A DNA stretch of 64,000 nt, from contig NZ_JAERIT010000001.1 of assembly GCF_017979475.1 (NCBI RefSeq), positions 62,001 to 126,000 on the forward strand, read 5' to 3'. Origin of the DNA: Helicobacter pullorum NCTC 12824. Lineage in GTDB: Bacteria > Campylobacterota > Campylobacteria > Campylobacterales > Helicobacteraceae. Position numbers and translations under genes: made by a program. Under the pieces are notes generated by a model, which had not been told where the DNA came from, searched no databases, and saw only the letters and a list, made by a program, of their open reading frames with translations. Shown in pieces: positions 36,967 through 45,003 of this stretch (its first letter is position 1; each line of letters opens with the position of its first letter).

Positions 36967-36980
36967 AATAAAGGAAGGAT

Positions 36981-37535
36981 ATGGAGCTAACACAACAAGA
37001 AAAAAATATGCTTTTGGATTCTATCCGAGAGATAAAGGACTTTCCACAACCCGGAATCGTATTTAGAGATATCACCACGCTTCTTAACAATAAAGAGGCT
37101 TATAGTTTTCTTATGGATTCTTTAAGTAGGCGGTATAGGGATTATCATTTGGATTATGTGGCTGGAATTGAAAGTCGCGGATTTATCTTTGGGGCGGCGT
37201 TGGCGTATTCTTTGGGGATTGGGTTTGTGCCTATTCGCAAAAAAGGAAAACTCCCCTATACAACGATTTCTGAAAAATATTCTTTGGAGTATGGGTTTAG
37301 CGAGATTGAAATCCATATTGATGCGTTTAAAAATCATTCTTTGGAACATGCCCCAAAAGTTTTATTGATTGATGATTTAATCGCCACAGGGGGGACAGCT
37401 TATGCAGCGGCAAATCTTATCAAAAAAGCTGGTGCAGAGTGCGTAGAATCTTGTTTTATTATCAATCTACAAGAGCTAAAGGGGGCTGAAGAATTGAAGA
37501 AAATTACCCCGGTTTATTCGGTTTTGGAAATATAA
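36981..37535 (+). CDS. apt: Adenine phosphoribosyltransferase Apt
   Basis: A 184-residue purine salvage enzyme forming AMP from adenine and PRPP. It has [36 protein letters not shown], the flexible loop [20 protein letters not shown] and the PRPP motif [17 protein letters not shown]. It ends the conserved plus-strand run that begins with folD. Confidence 0.96.
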   Translation: MELTQQEKNMLLDSIREIKDFPQPGIVFRDITTLLNNKEAYSFLMDSLSRRYRDYHLDYVAGIESRGFIFGAALAYSLGIGFVPIRKKGKLPYTTISEKYSLEYGFSEIEIHIDAFKNHSLEHAPKVLLIDDLIATGGTAYAAANLIKKAGAECVESCFIINLQELKGAEELKKITPVYSVLEI

Positions 37536-37568
37536 GAAAGATTGATTCTAAAGTCGATTAATTTTAGT

Positions 37569-37596
37569 AGAGTGAGATTGTTTAAATCTTCACTCT
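37569..37596. terminator. Hairpin between convergent apt and znuA
   Basis: An inverted repeat, AGAGTGA-GATT against AATC-TTCACTCT with a one-base bulge, overlaps the znuA stop. A T-rich stretch lies in the loop region. Position between convergent genes suggests a shared terminator; it lacks a long T-tract, so this is tentative. Confidence 0.4.
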
Positions 37597-38432
37597 TGCA
37601 TAGCTTTTAGGGTTTTGGAAAAATCTATAAGATTCTCTGCCCAAGGAGTTTGTAGAGGCGAAAAATAGCCAAGTTTAGCCCCTGATTCTTGTGCGATGAA
37701 TTCAGCGGCTTTGGTAGAAAATTCTGGTTGAGCAAAAATAATTTTAAGATTTTCTTTTTTTATGGTGTTGATTACTTTCATCATTTCTTTCATTTTGGGG
37801 CTTTTGCCTTCTACTTCAATAGAAATTTCTTCTAAATTATAATCTTTTGCGAAATATCCAAGCATAGGGTGAAAGACGACGAATTTTTGTCCTTTGGGTA
37901 GGTTTTTTAGATTTTCTTTGATGATTTTGTCGGTATTTTTTATTTCTATTATAAGTGCTTCATAGGCTTTAGAATAGTCTTTTTGGGGGTTAAGAGTGGA
38001 GAGGGCTTTGTAAAGATTAGTAGCGATTTGTTTGGCATTAGAGGTAGAGAGCCAAATGTGCTTATCTCCATTGTCGTGGCTATGATTCTCATGATGATGC
38101 GTATTTTGAGCAAAATTGATAAAATCAATCCCAGCATTAGAAGGGAAAATTTGCATTTGCGGATTTTGCTGTTTAAATCTCTTTAGCCAAGAATCTTCAA
38201 ATTCTATTCCTATTGAAAAGTATGCAATCGCCTCATTGACTTTCTTGATACTCGAAAATTTTGGCTCAAAATCATGAGGATTCACCCCTTTTTCCACAAG
38301 AGAGATAATTTCATATTCCATACCAGCAATCTTTTGTATAAATTCTTCTTGCATGGGAATGCTGACGGCTAAGATGGGTTTTGAAACTAGACTTTGAAGA
38401 GTAAGTAAAAATAAAATTAAAAGTTTTTTCAT
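37590..38432 (-). CDS. znuA: Zinc/manganese ABC transporter substrate-binding protein (ZnuA-like)
   Basis: A 280-residue periplasmic metal-binding protein of the cluster A-I family. It has a Sec signal, metal ligands in GVNPHDFEPKFS, a His-rich loop with ENHSHDNGDKHIWLS, FVVFHPMLGYFAKDY and a C-terminal ligand Glu/Asp. The His-rich loop near residue 112 favours zinc over manganese. The ATPase and permease genes are not adjacent, so the transporter is split or they lie elsewhere. Confidence 0.88.
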   Translation of the reverse strand: MKKLLILFLLTLQSLVSKPILAVSIPMQEEFIQKIAGMEYEIISLVEKGVNPHDFEPKFSSIKKVNEAIAYFSIGIEFEDSWLKRFKQQNPQMQIFPSNAGIDFINFAQNTHHHENHSHDNGDKHIWLSTSNAKQIATNLYKALSTLNPQKDYSKAYEALIIEIKNTDKIIKENLKNLPKGQKFVVFHPMLGYFAKDYNLEEISIEVEGKSPKMKEMMKVINTIKKENLKIIFAQPEFSTKAAEFIAQESGAKLGYFSPLQTPWAENLIDFSKTLKAMQE

Positions 38433-38487
38433 AATGTGCCTTTAGTATTTATTAAAATTAATTAAGATATGATTCTATCTCTTTTTT

Positions 38488-38564
38488 GCGTCCATAGCTC
38501 AATTGGATAGAGCATCAGACTTCGGATCTGAGGGTTGGGGGTTCGACTCCCTCTGGGCGTACCA
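38488..38564 (+). tRNA. tRNA-Arg (anticodon TCG)
   Basis: A 77-base tRNA with encoded CCA. The acceptor stem starts GCGTCCA and ends TGGGCGT-A-CCA. The D arm is GCTCAATTGGATAGAGC, the anticodon stem-loop is TCAGA-CTTCGGA-TCTGA with anticodon TCG, and the T arm contains GGTTCGACTCC. It decodes CGA (arginine). It lies in the gap between znuA and the 340-residue membrane protein gene, in the opposite direction to both. Confidence 0.95.
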
Positions 38565-38578
38565 CTTCACAACCTTTC

Positions 38579-39601
38579 TTATTTATCTAGCAAAAAAAGT
38601 TCTAATGGATAGTTTTTCCCCAAATTTTTTAAATCTAAATAAGCGCGTATTTTTAGAAGTTCATTTTGCGGGTGTGAGTTTAATCTTTCTTTGGCTTCAT
38701 CAATCATTTCAAGTTCTAATAATACATAAAAATAGGCTAATTCTGCATTTTCATCTTTGTTGGCTAAAGATTCAAATAATCTTACCCAACTAGAAGGCTC
38801 ATAGCATTCTTTTGTTTTTTGTGCTAAAGCAAGATAATCTTCTTTGTTGTAGCCAACCTCTGCACATAATTTTGCCACTTCTTCATCGCTAAAATCCATT
38901 TTTTGTGCATAACACATTCCAAGCACTTTATTAGCCAAATCTTTGTTGAATTTTATTTCGCCAACAAAGCGTTTAATATCTTTTAAATCGCCAGCTTCTA
39001 AAAGCTTTTTGAAAGCCTCTTGTTTATATTCTTCATCGTAATTTTGCTTTTTTAGCACTTCTGCGGCAAATTTTTTATCATTGTGAATCTCATTTAAAAT
39101 ATTCAATTTCAAAAAGGGGCATTTTTCACCCGGATTAAATTTCTTGAGATTGACATATTCGCCCCTTTTTAGATTTCCTAGTGTTTCTATCATCTCATCT
39201 AATCTCACTTCACCGCTTTTAATTGGAGTGCCTTCTTTGATATCAAAGGTTAGATTGCTTAGCAAAATGGAGAGTTTTTTGTAGCGATTCATAGAAGGCT
39301 CTTTATAGGGAACTTCTTTGCATAAAAGCTGATTTTCAATTTGCGTAAGAAGAAGTTTGTAGTCATTTTTGTATTTAGTTCGTTTATACCACATACGATA
39401 AGCACCGCCCACTTCTAAGAAAATCACAATAACAAAAAACATAATTACAGGGATAATAAACCATATAGCTATAGGCAATGTAATGGTTTGTGGCGTAAAA
39501 GGAATATGATAAGTATAGCTAAAGCCACTTAGGCTATAAACATACAATCCAAGCAACACAATAAAAACAAATAAAGCTCCAAGATAATATTTAAATTTCA
39601 T
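38579..39601 (-). CDS. Membrane-anchored helical-repeat protein, function unknown
   Basis: A 340-residue protein with two N-terminal transmembrane helices (about 5-25 and 42-66). A large cytosolic helical domain with a TPR-like pattern follows (about 150-335, for example SSWVRLFESLANKDENAELAYFYVLLELEMIDEAKERL). It overlaps dksA by four bases. I know no characterised homologue; a role as a scaffold is inferred only from architecture. Confidence 0.75.
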   Translation of the reverse strand: MKFKYYLGALFVFIVLLGLYVYSLSGFSYTYHIPFTPQTITLPIAIWFIIPVIMFFVIVIFLEVGGAYRMWYKRTKYKNDYKLLLTQIENQLLCKEVPYKEPSMNRYKKLSILLSNLTFDIKEGTPIKSGEVRLDEMIETLGNLKRGEYVNLKKFNPGEKCPFLKLNILNEIHNDKKFAAEVLKKQNYDEEYKQEAFKKLLEAGDLKDIKRFVGEIKFNKDLANKVLGMCYAQKMDFSDEEVAKLCAEVGYNKEDYLALAQKTKECYEPSSWVRLFESLANKDENAELAYFYVLLELEMIDEAKERLNSHPQNELLKIRAYLDLKNLGKNYPLELFLLDK

Positions 39602-39969
39602 TTTCTACCCTTTAAATCTTTTTCAACTATTTCTCTGCATATAATACAGAATCTCGCATGAGGTTTTGCTTTTAGTCTTTGAATACTAATTGGTTCATCG
39701 CACATTTCGCAAATCCCATATTCTCCATTTTCAATTTTTTCTAATGCCCTTTCTATGTATTCTAGCTCTTTATGATGATGTTCAAAGATTAGTCCATCAA
39801 GGGTGTTTTTCATGCTCATTGCTGCTTCATCGGCTTCGTCCAAAGAGATTCCGCGTAGATTTTCCATGCTTTTTTGGTGGTCAAAATTGTTATCTAATAT
39901 CGCCTTTTTTTTGGTTTCTAAGATTTTTTTTAAAGCTTCTATTTCTGTTTGTTGCACAAAGTCCTCCAT
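39598..39969 (-). CDS. dksA: DksA/TraR-family zinc-finger protein
   Basis: A 123-residue DksA-like regulator that binds the RNA polymerase secondary channel. A coiled coil (about 10-75, with the tip DEADEAAMS) is followed by the zinc finger CEMCDEPISIQRLKAKPHAR then FCIIC (four Cys). ATG 39969 overlaps the rlmH stop (TAATG); an upstream TTG at 40002 is also possible. It likely mediates stringent-type control with ppGpp. Confidence 0.88.
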   Translation of the reverse strand: MEDFVQQTEIEALKKILETKKKAILDNNFDHQKSMENLRGISLDEADEAAMSMKNTLDGLIFEHHHKELEYIERALEKIENGEYGICEMCDEPISIQRLKAKPHARFCIICREIVEKDLKGRK

Positions 39970-40433
39970 TATTTGTGATAGGGGTGATTGTTGATGAGGC
40001 AAAAAGCCCTATAAATTTGCTCACTTACGACAACTTTAGCTACTTTATGGCTAAAGGTTAAATTTGAGAGTGAAAGCGAATAATGGCATTTTTGGATAAA
40101 AGATTCTTCTAATCCATAAGCACCCCCGATAAAAAAGGCGATTTCTCCTTTATTTTCTAAGAGCTTAGAAAACGCAAAAGAATCGATACTTTTTCCATTA
40201 GGGGAGAGAGCGATTTTGCATTGTTGATTTTTGAAAACCTTTAAAAATTCTTTGGTATAAGATTTTTGGGCTTCTTGTGAATCTTGTTTTTGCCCCTCTT
40301 TGATTGACTTTGAAAAAAGATTAATAAAATCAAGTTTGACACCAAATCCAAGGCTTAAGGCTTTGAATTCTTCACATAGAGTATCGCTCATATCTTTGTT
40401 TTTGGCAATGTAATACACCATAATTTTAACCAT
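39969..40433 (-). CDS. rlmH: 23S rRNA (pseudouridine1915-N3)-methyltransferase RlmH
   Basis: A 154-residue SPOUT methyltransferase. It has [26 protein letters not shown] (SAM knot) and the C-terminal [30 protein letters not shown], with the near-invariant YHK terminus. It methylates helix 69 of 23S rRNA. Its start overlaps the accD end by eight bases. Confidence 0.95.
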   Translation of the reverse strand: MVKIMVYYIAKNKDMSDTLCEEFKALSLGFGVKLDFINLFSKSIKEGQKQDSQEAQKSYTKEFLKVFKNQQCKIALSPNGKSIDSFAFSKLLENKGEIAFFIGGAYGLEESFIQKCHYSLSLSNLTFSHKVAKVVVSEQIYRAFCLINNHPYHK

Positions 40434-41289
40434 TGATGGATTCTGCTTTGAAATATTCCAAGATTTGTGCGATTTTTTCTTTCATTTCTTTTCTTTGGAC
40501 AATCATATCAATCAAGCCATGTTCAAGCAAAAATTCTGCTGTTTGGAATCCTTGTGGCAAATCTGCACCAATAGTTTGTTTGATAACTCTAGCTCCGGCA
40601 AATCCAATCATTGCACCCGGTTCTGCCATAATAATATCTCCAAGAAACGCAAATGAAGCACTAACGCCTCCCATTGTTGGATCGCTTAAAATAGAGATAA
40701 AGGGCAATTTGGCATTGCTAAGTGCATTGAGTGCAGCAGAGGTTTTTGCCATTTGCATTAGCGAATAGGTGGATTCTTGCATTCTAGCTCCTCCGCTTGC
40801 ACTGACGATAATAAGCCCTTGTTTGTTGGCAATAGCCCTATGGATAGCTCTTGTAATTTTTTCTCCCTCCACAGAAGCCAAAGAACCTCCCATGAAGTTA
40901 AAATCAAATAAGACAATTTGTGCAGAAATGCCATTGATTGTGCATTCTCCGCTGACAATGGAGCTTGGGCGTCCGCATTTTTTCTCGTATTCTTCAATGC
41001 GTTTTTTGTAGCTTTTTTTATCCACAAAATTCAAAGGATCTGTGGGGGCTAGTTCTTTGTCAAATTCTACAAAGCTGCCTTCATCGCAGATTAGAGAGAT
41101 TCTATCTTTTAGCCCAATACGCATATGGAAATTGCATTTTGGGCATGTGTGGTATTGTGCAATGACTTCTTTGTAATACATCAAGGCATTGCAGCTAGGG
41201 CATTTTATCCAATGACTAGGAGCTTCTTTTGGGGTCGCTCTTTCTTGATTGTCTTTTTTGAAAGTTTTAAAAAAATCTACAAATCCCAC
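40426..41289 (-). CDS. accD: Acetyl-CoA carboxylase carboxyltransferase subunit beta AccD
   Basis: A 287-residue subunit with the N-terminal zinc ribbon ([15 protein letters not shown] then [14 protein letters not shown]) and the carboxyltransferase crotonase-like core ([59 protein letters not shown]). It makes malonyl-CoA with AccA, also the substrate source for BioC. The GTG at 41289 has AAGGA 6 bases upstream; the TTG at 41295 directly abuts it and is unlikely. Confidence 0.96.
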   Translation of the reverse strand: MGFVDFFKTFKKDNQERATPKEAPSHWIKCPSCNALMYYKEVIAQYHTCPKCNFHMRIGLKDRISLICDEGSFVEFDKELAPTDPLNFVDKKSYKKRIEEYEKKCGRPSSIVSGECTINGISAQIVLFDFNFMGGSLASVEGEKITRAIHRAIANKQGLIIVSASGGARMQESTYSLMQMAKTSAALNALSNAKLPFISILSDPTMGGVSASFAFLGDIIMAEPGAMIGFAGARVIKQTIGADLPQGFQTAEFLLEHGLIDMIVQRKEMKEKIAQILEYFKAESING

Positions 41290-41376
41290 TATCAATCCTT
41301 ATAAAGTGCAACAATTTGCAAAAAAATAATGGAATTGTATAAAATAATGTGTTAATTTATACTAAAGATTGTCAAA

Positions 41377-42135
41377 ATGAATATTCAAACTAGCGATAAA
41401 AGTTTCACTCTTTTTAGTCAGGTTTTCCAAGAGCATTATCATTCTACGCAAGATGGGGCATTGCAAGAAACTTTGCACAAACATATTTTGCCAAGTTTCT
41501 ATTTCCACAAAAATAAGCGCAATCTCAAGATTCTTGATATTTGTTTTGGGCTTGGATACAACACGCTTTGTGCGATTAACTATGCTTATCAAAATGGAAT
41601 TAAAGCTTTAGAGATTCATTCTCCTGAAATGGATAGAAATTTGATTCAAACTTTGTTACAATATTCTTACCCTAAAGAGCTAGATACAGAGATATTATCA
41701 GAATTAACACAAAAGCATTTTTATCAAAAGGGCGATTTTAAAGTTTTTTTGCATTTGGGAGATGCAAGGGAGATATTGAAGGGTTTTCAAAAGAAGCAAA
41801 TGGTTTTTGATATAGTTTTTCAAGATGCCTTTAGCCCCAACAAAAATAAGCTATTATGGACTTATGAATATTTTAAAACGCTTTTTTTGCTCACTTCAAA
41901 GGATTGCATTATTACTACTTATAGTCAAAATTCTTCAATGCTTTATAGTGCGTTTTTGGCTGGATTTAAAAGCTATACTCTCAAACAAGCAAACACAAGA
42001 GATTCTATTGTTTTGACAAAAACCCAAGAGATTCCTTGTTTGGAATCAAGCAATATTCTTGAGGTTTTGAAAGTGGATATATCTCACAAAATAGCAACAA
42101 ACAAAAATCTTGTAGGATTGTATGATGAGGATTAG
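41377..42135 (+). CDS. MnmC methyltransferase-domain protein (no FAD domain)
   Basis: A 252-residue protein matching only the methyltransferase half of bifunctional MnmC. The SAM site is LDICFGLGYNTLCAINYA and the catalytic loop is IVFQDAFSPNKNKLLWTYEYFK, the DAFSPxKNxxLW motif of MnmC. It would make the last methylation of mnm5U in tRNA wobble uridine. The FAD oxidoreductase half is not fused and not nearby. This is the last core gene before the accessory zone. Confidence 0.85.
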   Translation: MNIQTSDKSFTLFSQVFQEHYHSTQDGALQETLHKHILPSFYFHKNKRNLKILDICFGLGYNTLCAINYAYQNGIKALEIHSPEMDRNLIQTLLQYSYPKELDTEILSELTQKHFYQKGDFKVFLHLGDAREILKGFQKKQMVFDIVFQDAFSPNKNKLLWTYEYFKTLFLLTSKDCIITTYSQNSSMLYSAFLAGFKSYTLKQANTRDSIVLTKTQEIPCLESSNILEVLKVDISHKIATNKNLVGLYDED

Positions 42136-42141
42136 ATTTGC

Positions 42142-43107
42142 TTATAGCTTTTTTAGGGCTTTGTAGTATGTATGGATAGCTTTTTTGTAGTTTGGAATCA
42201 CAAAGCCCGTGTGTTTAGCTATTTTGCTAGCTGTCTCATCACAAAGCCTTTGCAAAGCTTTCAAAGCTTTATAGCTTTGTGTAATATCGCCTAGTTTATA
42301 AGTCTTTAACAAAGTCTTATAAGTCCCCTTAGAAAGAAAGTCAGGGAGGTATTTGCAGTGCTTTCCAAAGCTAAAGTTATGCTGAAATCTCTTGGTGTGA
42401 ATCTTTAGCTCTTGCGTCCTCTCATCACAATCTAAATCCTTGTCTTTGCTAGGCTTTGTGGGTGCTAACAACGCCCTTTTAGAATCTCCACCCCTCAAAG
42501 CCTCTAATGCCCTCTCCCAGCACAGCAAAATTAACAATGCCTCCCGCATAGAATCTATATAAGCATTCATACTCATAGCCTCATCTCTTAGATATGCCCT
42601 TAGCACATAGCCTTTGAGATGATAAAACTCATTTAGGCAATCATCAAAACTTCTTTGTGTGAGGGGTTTGAGCCAAAAATCCTCATCACTTGGGACAATC
42701 TCACGCCCCATAGTCTTTGACACTACATCATTTTTATCTAGCAAAACTTGTGTAAGTTTCTCGTGTGTGAAATAATATTCCATATCACTTAGCGGTATCA
42801 GCGTAAAATCAATCTTTACCCCATTTTCATACAGCACAAGATAGCTCTCCCACCCTTCTTTTAAATCCGGTGGAAATAGTTCCATAGATTCTGGCATTTG
42901 CATCATCAAAATCTTGCCAAAATGCCCAAGCCACGAAGTATCTTGACGCAGAGATGAAATATCCTCCATAAAAAAGCTTATATCATAATCTTGGAATCTA
43001 TCCTTTTTGGCATTGACATTAGCCCTTGAGCCCTCTAGGGTAACGAGTTGTATATCCTTGCGTAAAGAAGCAAATGCCAAAATGGAATCTATAACCAAAT
43101 CCGCCAT
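42142..43107 (-). CDS. ANT(6)-like aminoglycoside 6-adenylyltransferase
   Basis: A 321-residue nucleotidyltransferase of the streptomycin adenylyltransferase (AadE) family. It has VTLEGSRANVNAKKDRFQDYDISFF (GSRAN and the DYD catalytic aspartates), LFPPDLKEGWESYLVLYENGVKIDFTLIPLSDMEYY and FGKHCKYLPDFLS. Between them, at about 225-260, is an extra charged stretch (LRGGDSKRALLAPTKPSKDK) not seen in classical AadE. ATG 43107 has AAGGA 7 bases upstream and lies downstream of a TGCTATAAT -10. Streptomycin resistance is inferred, not shown; the active-site motifs are intact. Confidence 0.83.
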   Translation of the reverse strand: MADLVIDSILAFASLRKDIQLVTLEGSRANVNAKKDRFQDYDISFFMEDISSLRQDTSWLGHFGKILMMQMPESMELFPPDLKEGWESYLVLYENGVKIDFTLIPLSDMEYYFTHEKLTQVLLDKNDVVSKTMGREIVPSDEDFWLKPLTQRSFDDCLNEFYHLKGYVLRAYLRDEAMSMNAYIDSMREALLILLCWERALEALRGGDSKRALLAPTKPSKDKDLDCDERTQELKIHTKRFQHNFSFGKHCKYLPDFLSKGTYKTLLKTYKLGDITQSYKALKALQRLCDETASKIAKHTGFVIPNYKKAIHTYYKALKKL

Positions 43108-43165
43108 TACGCAGTCCTTTTGTCTGTTATTATTGTTTTGCTTGGTGCATCGCTTATGTGTTGGC

Positions 43166-43174
43166 ATTATAGCA
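43166..43174 (-). promoter_or_regulatory. Extended -10 promoter of the ANT(6)-like gene
   Basis: The minus strand reads TGCTATAAT, an extended -10 of the kind used by sigma-80 in Helicobacter. It is about 60 bases upstream of the ATG at 43107. The same 13-base string AATCTGCTATAAT occurs, to within one base, before the toxin-antitoxin module at 44478. A 32-base repeat lies about 30 bases further upstream in both places. Confidence 0.65.
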
Positions 43175-43202
43175 GATTTGACTTGCTTGGGTGGATTGAT
43201 CA

Positions 43203-43234
43203 CTCTAGCAAGAATCCATACTCATAGATTCTAG
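43203..43234. repeat. 32-base promoter-upstream repeat, copy 1
   Basis: Identical over 32 bases to 44507-44538; it begins CTCTAGCAAGAATCCATACT and ends TAGATTCTAG. Each copy is about 30 bases upstream of a minus-strand TGCTATAAT box. It is a duplicated promoter cassette or a recombination scar between accessory genes. Confidence 0.85.
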
Positions 43235-43316
43235 GCTCTATTTTTGGCTAGATTCTCTTTTCTCCCATATACTCGTTTTTCTCATTATACACATCAAGTT
43301 TTATGATTTTTTGCAT

Positions 43317-43697
43317 TTATAAGCCTAATATTTCGATTAATATCTTTTTTAAATTTTCTTTATCTATCTTGCCACTTGCCACATCTACCACGACATCTTC
43401 TAACTTTTCATACAAATCTTCTCTTAAAATCTCTGGGTGATTTAGCTCTATAAAGGCATCGGCAATATAAATAGCAGTGCGTTTGTTGCCATCTAAAAAG
43501 GGGTGGAATTTCACACAAGAAAAGATTAGGTGCGTAAGCTTATCCAAAAAGCTAGGATAAAACTCATCATTTTGTATATGTGTGAGGGCAGATTCTAGGT
43601 AGCTAATTTGGCTTTTGTTGTAGCCTTGTAGCCCATTCATCGCCTCCATAATATCATTGTGTAAAATAATAGCCTCATCTAGGCTTAGATATTTCAT
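43317..43697 (-). CDS. doc: Doc-type (death-on-curing, Fic-fold) toxin
   Basis: A 126-residue Fic-superfamily toxin with the motif KFHPFLDGNKRTAIYIADAF (HxFxDGNKR). Length and the N-terminal MKYLSLDEAIILHNDIM fit Doc, a kinase that inactivates EF-Tu. It overlaps the antitoxin gene by four bases. Confidence 0.9.
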   Translation of the reverse strand: MKYLSLDEAIILHNDIMEAMNGLQGYNKSQISYLESALTHIQNDEFYPSFLDKLTHLIFSCVKFHPFLDGNKRTAIYIADAFIELNHPEILREDLYEKLEDVVVDVASGKIDKENLKKILIEILGL

Positions 43698-43882
43698 TTA
43701 TCTTTTAGCCTTTCAAATACGGCTTTATTTCGTGGTAAGTCTAACTTTTGTCGCATTTTTTGTCGTATAAATTCAAAGTCTTTGTCCTCTTGTATTTCTA
43801 TCTCTAAATTCTTTTGCATTTTTTGCAAATTTTTGATAGCTTCCAAAGTAGTGTAATCCGCATTTTTAAGCACTACAGTCAT
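43694..43882 (-). CDS. Antitoxin of the Doc module
   Basis: A 62-residue protein. The N-terminal 29 residues (MTVVLKNADYTTLEAIKNLQ then KMQKNLEIE) resemble those of the second antitoxin at 44232; the C-terminal half (KDFEFIRQKMRQKLDLPRNK) differs and should wrap the Doc active site. AAAAGGAGCAAAC precedes the ATG. It likely autoregulates the operon with Doc. Confidence 0.85.
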   Translation of the reverse strand: MTVVLKNADYTTLEAIKNLQKMQKNLEIEIQEDKDFEFIRQKMRQKLDLPRNKAVFERLKDK

Positions 43883-43937
43883 GGTTTGCTCCTTTTCTTA
43901 AAATTTATGCCATTAAACACATATCTTTGATTTGCTC

Positions 43938-44210
43938 TTAACCAAACAACTCACTATGACTGCCTAGTCTAAAGCACACTAGCACCAATATATCCTCTTG
44001 CTTTTTATAGATAAGTAGCAACTCTGGCTCTATGTGGCATTCTCTATATCCTGTGTATTCACCTTGTAATGCGTGGTCTTTGTGTTTTGGCTCTAGGGCT
44101 TCATCATTTGCTAGTTTTTCTATTAGAGAATCTATCTTATCTTGTTTGCCCTGCCGTATCGCTCTTTTATACTCTTTTTTGAATCTTTTAGAGAAATCAA
44201 TCTTATACAT
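43938..44210 (-). CDS. YafQ/RelE-family mRNA interferase toxin
   Basis: A 90-residue toxin: YKIDFSKRFKKEYKRAIRQG, HKDHALQGEYTGYRECHIEP, ELLLIYKKQEDILVLVCFRL, ending GSHSELFG, the YafQ signature with its catalytic histidines. It cleaves ribosome-bound mRNA. ATG 44210 has AAGGG 7 bases upstream; the frame is open to 44231 but with no ribosome site. Confidence 0.9.
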   Translation of the reverse strand: MYKIDFSKRFKKEYKRAIRQGKQDKIDSLIEKLANDEALEPKHKDHALQGEYTGYRECHIEPELLLIYKKQEDILVLVCFRLGSHSELFG

Positions 44211-44231
44211 CGTTATGCCCTTAGTCTCCAA

Positions 44232-44447
44232 TTAGTCTTTAAGTAGGGCTTCTTTTGCTTCTTGATAAGAATTATATGGCACTCTTTTGCCCTTTCTTAT
44301 ATTCTCTAAAATCTCCTCACATTCCTTCATCGCCTCTAGGGTCTCATCATTTGGGATTTTCTCTATCTCTAAATCTTTTTTTAAGCCCTTTAAACTCTCA
44401 ATCACTTGCAAAGTCTCAAAATCTACATTTCTTAATGTGATAGTCAT
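44232..44447 (-). CDS. Antitoxin of the YafQ-type module
   Basis: A 71-residue protein beginning MTITLRNVDFETLQVIESLK, related at its N-terminus to the Doc-module antitoxin. The C-terminal half (EAMKECEEILENIRKGKRVP) is unrelated to it and presumably binds YafQ. The leader AAGGAGCAAACTATG is nearly identical to that of the other antitoxin. It is driven by the promoter at 44478. Confidence 0.87.
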   Translation of the reverse strand: MTITLRNVDFETLQVIESLKGLKKDLEIEKIPNDETLEAMKECEEILENIRKGKRVPYNSYQEAKEALLKD

Positions 44448-44477
44448 AGTTTGCTCCTTACAGCTTTATATCCTATC

Positions 44478-44486
44478 ATTATAGCA
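44478..44486 (-). promoter_or_regulatory. Extended -10 promoter of the YafQ-type module
   Basis: The minus strand reads TGCTATAAT 30 bases upstream of the antitoxin ATG, with the same preceding AATC as at 43166. The 32-base repeat copy 2 lies just upstream. Confidence 0.7.
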
Positions 44487-44506
44487 GATTTATTGAAGTC
44501 ATTCTA

Positions 44507-44538
44507 CTCTAGCAAGAATCCATACTCATAGATTCTAG
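44507..44538. repeat. 32-base promoter-upstream repeat, copy 2
   Basis: Identical to 43203-43234, upstream of the YafQ-module promoter in the same relative orientation. Confidence 0.85.
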
Positions 44539-45003
44539 TTTCTCAAAAGCACAGAATCTAAGCTAACCCATCGCATTATAGGATTTAAGATTGCTTTTTA
44601 GATTCCATGGATTTTAACCCTAGCATTATAGCAAGTTTGTTGTGGAGTGTAGAGGGCTTAGTTGTGGTGGCTGTGCTTTTGTATCGCGACTTAGGTATTT
44701 GGACTTAGAGAGCCTTTGTATCTTTGATGTTGATTATACAGAGAATAAGAGTGATGTTACAAATTGAGGAGTATAAAAGGTATTTGCTTACTTAAAGCTC
44801 TTTGCTTGTGATGATTGCTATAAAGGAATTGTTGGTAAAATTTGGTCAAGCTTTAGAAGTTATGGCTTGGGAGGCAATACATTGGGATATTGTGAAGCTT
44901 TATTATGCAATGTGAAATTTTATTATATAGGCTTTGCTTTAGATGTTTTAGGGCGATTCTAAAGGGAGCTTTCCTTTAGAATGCTTTTTGCTCTTGATAA
45001 TCG
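44539..45003. other. Gene-free stretch with degenerate sequence and a hairpin
   Basis: No convincing gene in 465 bases; short open stretches (for example about 44805-44960) have no ribosome site or recognisable family. A minus-strand TGCTATAAT box occurs at 44625-44633 with no gene after it, which suggests decayed or deleted genes. A perfect 10-base stem (ATTCTAAAGG / CCTTTAGAAT, 44956-44982), followed by GCTTTTTG on the plus strand, may be a terminator. Confidence 0.5.

Noticed and set aside
38503-38793. Open frame starting inside the tRNA-Arg gene
   Set aside because: It overlaps the tRNA and runs antisense through a longer coding gene; no family resemblance.
44805-44960. Two short overlapping frames in the gene-free stretch after the toxin-antitoxin modules
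   Set aside because: No start with a ribosome site and no recognisable domain; kept only as possible degenerate DNA.
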